From: Lepidodermella squamata
Lineage: Eukaryota; Gastrotricha
Length of the DNA stretch: 64,000 nt
NCBI GenBank assembly: GCA_047495785.1
Contig: JBLDXI010000017.1
Span: 496,001 to 560,000 of the forward strand
Direction: 5' to 3'
The translations under genes were made by a program, and so were the position numbers. This document shows positions 57,901 through 64,000 of this stretch, in pieces (the first letter of the stretch is position 1; each line of letters starts with the position of its first letter). The notes below the pieces were generated by a model. It was not told where the DNA came from and did not search any database. It saw nothing but the letters and a program-made list of their open reading frames with translations.

Positions 57901-58590
57901 ACAGTTGGAGCGGCTTATCAAGCTGCTCATGGCAGACACCTGGAGGTAAAAATTGAGAAATAATCAATTTTTTGTGCGTATTTTATCAGAACATTTCAAG
58001 AGTAATTTTTGAGAATGTCTCAATTTTTGAGAATTTCAATTTTTCAATTTTAAAATAATTGGTAAAGGAAGTCCTAAATTTGGGGATCCAGCACTGAATT
58101 ATGAGCCGATATCGATTTTGAGAATCAATTTAGCAAATCAGTGATTTTTCCAATATCGACATTGAATATTTTCTGGATAAAATTAAATAATTAAATTAAA
58201 TTAAAAACCCATGATTTAGGGTGCGTAGTTAGAATAGGATAGGGAATTTTGGCAATTAGCAAAGCTATATTGAATGCAAATTTATAATATTTGCGATAAA
58301 TTTAAATTTTAATCGTTAGATCCATAAGTCCGATGTCCGATGTCCGATGTAAATTTGCAATTTTTTTCATTTTTTAGATGCCGTCCGCGGAAAGTTTTGC
58401 ATTTTTCGTGCTCACCTATTGCATTATGGCCGTGATTGGCGTTTCAATTCTACTACTACGGCGATGCGCACCGATCAACGGCGAACTCGGCGGGCCTCGA
58501 TGGGCTAAAATTTTATCGGCCACGTGCTTTCTAGGCCTCTGGTCCGGCTTCGTTGTTCTATCAACACTGAACGCCTACTCTCTGCTCTGA
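54968..58590 (+). CDS. ncx: Na+/Ca2+ exchanger paralogue, copy 6, with altered alpha-1
   Basis: Predicted membrane cation antiporter of 806 residues, the shortest complete copy. Exons: 54968-55219, 55267-55882, 56466-56520, 56661-57945, 58378-58590. The N-terminus is short and lacks a signal peptide, but keeps CHSGLLIPKRW. Alpha-1 reads FTIGTPETFLPLIE, two residues shorter than GSSAPEIFxPLIE of copy 5, then VGSAAFHLF. Calx-beta 1 has IIDDNVYDPRE and ends SILDNDHAGVFSFE, so the middle Asp of DDDH is Asn. Alpha-2 has GAGLPDLLASRHA and SNTGSVFLG. The C-terminal exon has RRCAPINGELGG. Intron 2 is lengthened by a 531-bp MITE. The deletion in the alpha-1 turn may disable or alter ion binding. A poly(A) signal TTGAATAAAATTG lies near 58700. 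Confidence 0.9.
55906..56436. mobile_element. Mariner-like MITE in exchanger 6 intron 2
   Basis: Terminal inverted repeats CCGTAAAAACCGAATTTGGG and CCCAATTTCGGTTTTTACGG (one mismatch) are flanked by TA at 55904-55905 and 56437-56438. Inside, CCTCGCCTGGTATAAACCC and CCTCGCCTGCAATAAACCC form an internal direct repeat pair. There is no transposase. Subtracting the element plus one TA leaves a 50-nt intron, the normal size here. Confidence 0.85.
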
Positions 58591-59538
58591 GGCTTGATTA
58601 GTCATCAATATTACAGAAACCTACTGTACTCCCAACGCGACAGAAAAATCACATAAAATTATTACCTATTCTGTCAATCACGTGTTTCATTGATTTTGTT
58701 GAATAAAATTGAGTGACACCTAATTTTTCGAAGGTTTTTAAATTATTTATCTGCATCAATTCGATCAGAATCGTTACTGCCAGAAACTTCCCCTAACCTT
58801 GCCAAATTATTAGCCTTCGATAGTAGGAGTAACATTTCCTAAATTATAGGATTTTTCGTTTCATTTGCCTTGGGCAAGTGAAAAATTTCTAAAAGTTTGC
58901 GTGATTTTTTCAACGGTGCAGTTTTGTTCAGCTTGATTTAGCTTCACAATTCCCCTGCCCACGGGGGTTTTACTTTCCGATCGATTTTCATCCCACCTAT
59001 CCCTTGGAAATGCTAGATCAGGTTATAATCCTGACAAATATCGATAGGAAACATTTTCTCATTTTTTGCCGATGGCATTTCGCCTGTTTTTTCCAGGTAT
59101 TTCTTTCCGGTTTCAATAATATAGGAACCTCTTTTGCCTGATTGGTAAATATTTGCCGAGCTATTTCCGAGATATTGATACATAGTTTCGCACTCACGCC
59201 ATAGACGGCCTCTTTACAGCAGCGGTAAATTAATACCATGATGTCATAAAAAGAGTGTTTTTGTCAACCGGCCTTAATAAGCCATTATTAATGTTATAAT
59301 TATTTAATGACACTATCGGCTTTTCGGTTGAAACAATTGAGTGCCAGTTATCTCATTACATTACATTACGTGTATTATGTCCTGAGACTTATAATTGCGT
59401 GTAGTAATAATGCGCGCGATCACCACAGCGCTTATCGAGTGCCCCTTGTGAGCGAAAGTTTTTTATTGTATGCACACCCGCCTGACATGGTTGCATATAT
59501 TATGAAAAAAAATCAAAACTTCCCGCGTACCTACATGC
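58591..59538. other. Intergenic region between exchangers 6 and 7
   Basis: 948 bases with the 3' UTR of copy 6 and the promoter of copy 7. A 73-codon minus-strand frame at 59018-59239 shows no family features and is not called. Confidence 0.4.
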
Positions 59539-62500
59539 ATGATCAATAATTTCAGCATTAATTCTTTCGTACGTCAAACACTTATTTCATACCTGATTGC
59601 ATTAATTAATTTCCGACTGAGATTTTCTTTTTTTCCATTAAAAAAAATATTAAGATTTTTTAAATGTATGGCTGAGCTGGATTTATTGTTTCAAACTAAT
59701 GTCAGCGTTGATACTGGACCAACAACAACAGCCGTCATGACTTTACTGCAAATTTTTCAGAGCCAAATGAACGCGTCATCATCGCTTCGAAACTCTTCCT
59801 ATCCAAGCTCAAAAAATGCGACGAATTACTACTCGAATCGGACGATTTACGGCAGTAAAACGGTTCATGACGATGACGACAGCCATGGCCATGGTCACGG
59901 CCACGGTTCATCGGATACGTGCTCTTCAAAACACGAAGGCTGTATCAGTGGTCTGTTGTTGCCAGCTTGGCAGCCGGTGAAAGATATCGATGAAATCACT
60001 CGAGCGTATCGGGCTGTTGTCTACATTCTAGCATTGGCCTATATGCTGTATGGAGTCAACATCATCACGGATCGACTTGTCTCAACGATTGAAGTTATCA
60101 TATCCGCTAAGCGGACTGTCAAAATTCAAAGTGATGGTGGGACTAAATTCGTAAAGGTAAATAAAAAATCCAGCTTAAATTTTATAAAATATCAATTTTT
60201 TTTTTAGAAAAAATTTTCATTTTCATTTTCGTGGTCAGACTTTTCAGCAGTGACACTTCAGCAAATGAGGTCAAATCAGCAGTTACGTTTCATCAGTGAC
60301 ACCTTGTCACTAAAAAATTCATAAAATCAACTAAAATCAACTCATCAATTTTTATTTATTTATCACGGGCACTTTTTGAACTTAACTTTAATGCATAGCA
60401 TAGTCCCTCTGCTGAATACGGCTGAAATTCAATTGACGAAAAATGTCTCCGCTGAAATGTCACTGCGCAAATGTCACTGAGATGAAAGTAATAAATTTGA
60501 AAGAAATATTCGACAAATTAACAAAAATCACTGCTGACTTGTTACTGATGATTTGTCTCTGCGCAAATGTCGCAGCTCAAATGTCACTTGCTCATTTGTC
60601 ACTGATGATAAGTCACTGATGATGTGATCCTCATTTGCTGAAATGTCACTGCTGAAAAGTCGTACAACTTTTAATTTTAATTAATTTTAATTTTAATTTT
60701 TAGGTTCCATTGTGGCATCCTGTTGTAGCCACCCTAACCGTATTCGTTATTGGCGCTTCTGCAGCCGAAATTTTCCTACCAACAATTGAAATTATAAAAC
60801 ATGGCTTCGAGACTGACGAATTAGGGCCGTCTTTGATAGTCGGCTCCGGAGCTTATCACCTGTTCCTCATCACTGGCCTGTGTATGATGAGTGTTAAAGA
60901 AACTGTCGGCAAGCCGATAGAAGATCTACACGTGTTTTTCGTCTCAACTGCTTTCGCCATTATTGCCTATTTGTGGCTCTACTTGCTAGCCGAACAAATT
61001 TCACCCGGAATCATCGAACTATGGGAAGCGCTCGTCACGGTAAAAAAAAACTTCTAATAAAAAAAAATATGTCCCCTAAAATTCAATAAAAAAAATGTGT
61101 TTGGATCATTTTCAAAAACTAATTTCTAAAATTTCTAAAAATTGAAATTTCAATTTATTTTGCCCCAATTCGGGTTCGATCTTGCCGAAATTAGGAAACC
61201 TCGATTAGTCCTGATTAGCTTGGACGTTATTTGAACCTAAACGTCATCAATTTTCTAAATATTTAATCCGGATAATTCTCTATAATTAAAAAGCTGGCGC
61301 TATTTCCGGGCATTGTTATCGTGGCTTGGATTGTCGAGCGGCGCCTGATTGCCATTCTATTCCGGCGCATTTGCTGTATGGCGAAACTGCCGGGGACAAG
61401 TTCTCATCTAGACGGCATCACAGACGTTGCCGGCTCGTCTATGGTCGAGCAGGAGCGGAGGCGGCGCCTCGGCGACCTACTTAAAGAGCTCAAAGCCGCT
61501 CATCCCGAGAAATCTCAAATTGAATTAGAAGAAATGGCTCAGGTGAATCATAGGGGCATTTTGAATTAATTTTAAATTTTTTTAAATTTGTTTTCAGCTC
61601 AAATTGCTGGAAGCTGCTCCTAAAGGAGCGGCGTTCTACCGTATGCAAGCTTCAAAAGCGAGCAGTGGTGGTGGAGCTGTGATATCAAAAGACAAAATCA
61701 AAAAGCGATTGGTAAAAAAATAATTTTCTGATAAAAATCTGGCCTTAAAACTTAATTTTCATTTCATTTTTTTTCGAATAATTATTTCACTAATTTTTTA
61801 TTTGTATTGATTGATTAGGATGACATACGAGTATGTTTTATGAGGGCCTAATTAAAGCGTAGTATTAGTTGAAATTCTCTATTTTTTTCTTTTCGTTTCT
61901 CACCTTGGATTCGAAAAATATGTTCACTCAATTTTCCATTGGATGCTGAAACTTTCCCGAAATGTCCCCTACAGCCCAAGGAAATTTCATTTTAGTTGCA
62001 TGATACCCTGAAGTATGTAGAATAATTCTCGTAATTAGCTTCGTAGCCTGATAACTGGAAAAATACCGGAACTTCACATTTAGGTGGGCACTTGGCAGAT
62101 CCATGAAAAAAGTTATAATCAAATTTTAATTAGTGACCAATAGCCTTTTTAGCTGAGGAATTTCTTCCCTTAAAATGTTACTCTACAAAGGTCATAGAGA
62201 AAAAAGTGACTCAATTTTTTCCCCTATCCCATATCGGTACCGGTTAGTCGAACCAAGTCGAACTAGTTTCAGCTTGCTCGAACCTAGCCGAACCTAGCCG
62301 AAGCTATTTTAGCTTGGTCGAACCTAGCCGAAGCTTTTTTAGCTTGGTCGAACCTTTCGACACCAGATGGTCGAACCTATAATCTAACGTCTTGAGATGT
62401 GGTCAAACTTTTTCGGGCGTGGAAGAACTTGGCCGAACAATTTTCGACATATAAAAATTGCCGTCCGAATCGTTGGCCGAGCCAAGCCGAACATTTTGTT

Positions 62501-64000
62501 CGACATTGTTCCTAGAATAGTTCTAGGAAGTCCTCCTTATGACCTAGAATAGGTTATAATCCTCACCTTATTGAGCAGCAAATAGCACGCTTAATTATAG
62601 GTCCTAGGTCTATAATATCTATTAGGTTTATACGAACTTCAGTTTAGGAAGAAACCAAATAATTTTCATAATTTACCAGTCAAATAATCACTATAAATGT
62701 TTATATCCTCGAATTTATTTGCAGCAACAAGAACATCACGAAGCAGACGAGAGGAAAAGCGAATATCACGACCCGAACGCGCAATACGTCGGGTTCATTG
62801 AAGCGAAACACACGTGCATCGAAAGCTGCGGCGCCTACGTGCTGACAATCGAACGAACCGGCGGCGGCATCGAAGACACCGTCCTAGAGGTCGACTACAC
62901 AACCGCCGATGGGACATCGATAGCTGCTAGTGATTATGAAGAAACAAAAGGCACTCTCATCTTCTCATTGGGCCAAAAAACGGCCGAAATTTCTGTCACC
63001 ATCATCGATGACGATGAATTTGAGGAGGATAAGGAATTTTATGTCCGGCTGTCGAATCCTAGGCTGACGTATAGCAAACACCCTGCAGTCACCCTACATG
63101 TCCCTGAGATGAACGGCAAGAAACGGGCGTCTCAGTCTGAAAGTAGGCGGACTTCGTCGAGCTTGAAACCATCGTCCGGTTCAAACAGCCGGCGGCCAAG
63201 TCACGCTCCATTTCCTTTCGTCGGCGAAGACCACGAATATTTCGTCAGCCTTTCAGTACCTGAAGCAACTGTGATGATACTAGACGACGACCACTGCGGC
63301 ATTTTCCACTTTGAAGGCCCCGAATCGGCGATTCCTGATAACATAGGAATCGCGCATATCAAGGTAATTAGGTCAACAGGTGCGAGGGGCCGGGTTAAAG
63401 TCCCGTTCCGGGTCAACCCTGGTACGGCTAAGGAGACGGAGGACTACATCCCGCCAACGGAACAGGAGTTAATTTTCGAAAACAACCAACCCGAAGCGTC
63501 GATTCCGGTTGAAATCGTTGATGCGAATCGGGTCGGCGAGTTGTTTACATTTTTCATCGAATTATTCGACCCGGTTATTATGACGCAACCTCCCGCTAAC
63601 CCGGCTGGCAATCCGTCCCTAGGCGATCCTAAGGTGATAAAACTCGGCATTTGTGAAGACCACGAACTGACCGAGGCCTTGGACCGGTTACTTAAAGTTG
63701 GCGATATGGCTGAGCTTATTTCATCCACAACATGGCTGGACCAGTTTAAGGAGGCGTTTCAAATATCATTCGACAGCGATAATGAAGACGGCAGCGAAGA
63801 TGAGGACGAAGAAACGCCTAGTCGTAGTGAAAACAGCGGAGAAAATGGCAAGAGCAAATGTTCGAAGTGTAGATCTCATTGCGGCAAAGTGAAAACGGTT
63901 CTACTGTGGGCGATTTCGCTGCCGTGGAAGCTGATTGCGGCGGCGTTGCCTCCAGCGCGTTACCTTGGCGGGTGGTTGGCGTTCGTTCTACTTCTTGGCC
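59539..64000 (+). CDS. ncx: Na+/Ca2+ exchanger paralogue, copy 7 (5' part)
   Basis: Predicted plasma-membrane cation antiporter, cut by the window end after about 863 residues. Exons: 59539-60156, 60704-61039, 61294-61542, 61598-61711, 62725 to beyond 64000. The N-terminus is long, with a hydrophobic stretch at residues 11-30, many NxS/T sites and a His-rich patch (HDDDDSHGHGHGHG) before CISGLLLPAW. Alpha-1 is GASAAEIFLPTIE with VGSGAYHLF, so the usual Pro is Ala. The 55-nt and 70-nt exons of copies 2 and 4 are fused here into one 114-nt exon. Calx-beta 1 ends MILDDDHCGIFHFE with all Asp kept, and Calx-beta 2 is complete. A highly acidic loop (DSDNEDGSEDEDEE) and a Cys-rich CSKCRSHC follow before the C-terminal helices. 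Start codon choice is uncertain; ATG 59668 is an alternative. Confidence 0.88.
60231..60668. mobile_element. MITE with GACTTTTCAGCAGTGACA ends in exchanger 7 intron 1
   Basis: The left end GACTTTTCAGCAGTGACACT with TCAGCAAATGAGG is the inverse of the right end CCTCATTTGCTGAAATGTCA with CTGCTGAAAAGTC. The interior repeats AAATGTCACTG-like words many times in both orientations, so the whole can fold on itself. It has no ORF and lies wholly in intron 1. Confidence 0.75.
62245..62360 (+). repeat. Degenerate tandem repeat GTCGAACCTAGCCGAAGC
   Basis: Within intron 4 of exchanger copy 7, units such as AGCTTGGTCGAACCTAGCCG followed by AAGCTATTTT repeat about three to four times with variation, with further GTCGAACCT words up to 62480. 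It is a minisatellite-like tract with no coding role seen. Confidence 0.7.

Overview
The window is nuclear DNA of an invertebrate animal. Genes are split by many short GT-AG introns, often about 45-60 nt, with nematode-like 3' splice sites (TTTTCAG or TTTTTAG). There are animal gene families and many short DNA-transposon remnants. A compact-genome ecdysozoan such as a nematode or tardigrade fits, but I cannot name the species. All exon models were assembled by hand from open frames, splice signals and phase arithmetic. For every complete multi-exon model the exon lengths sum to a multiple of three.

The main content is a cluster of eight Na+/Ca2+ exchanger (NCX, SLC8) genes: the 3' end of one (1-148), six complete genes (232-3153 +; 8463-12215 -; 29909-33126 +; 34090-38563 +; 39052-44632 +; 54968-58590 +) and the 5' part of another (59539-64000 +). 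The complete copies have the NCX plan of N-terminal helices with alpha-1, two Calx-beta domains, then C-terminal helices with alpha-2. Positions known to line the ion site are changed in a coordinated way. Alpha-2 GTSVPD has become G[MA]GLPD or similar, and the paired Asn residues have become His/Lys/Gln in alpha-1 and Ser in alpha-2. The copy at 29909 has also lost the alpha-2 acid and most Calx-beta calcium ligands.

Between and beside the exchangers lie a 14-exon ankyrin-repeat gene (3487-8294), three tandem SABATH-type carboxyl methyltransferase genes (13460, 25040, 28056), a small secreted PAN/apple-like protein (17347-17753 -), and a pseudokinase-ankyrin fusion (46458-51828). The fusion has 24 in-register 102-bp ankyrin units, and a 1.27-kb mariner-like insertion sits in the intron joining its two halves.

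Mobile DNA is abundant. There is an apparently intact pogo/Tigger-type transposon in an intron of the fifth exchanger, plus TA-, TTAA- and 8-bp-TSD miniature elements in introns and spacers. There is also a CATATG-rich foldback element carrying a tRNA-like segment, a LINE reverse-transcriptase remnant, a possible Ulp1-like peptidase remnant, and a CAGGGGAC-bracketed element with a 219-codon ORF. Several over-long introns return to roughly 50-70 nt once the insertion is subtracted, which independently supports the gene models.
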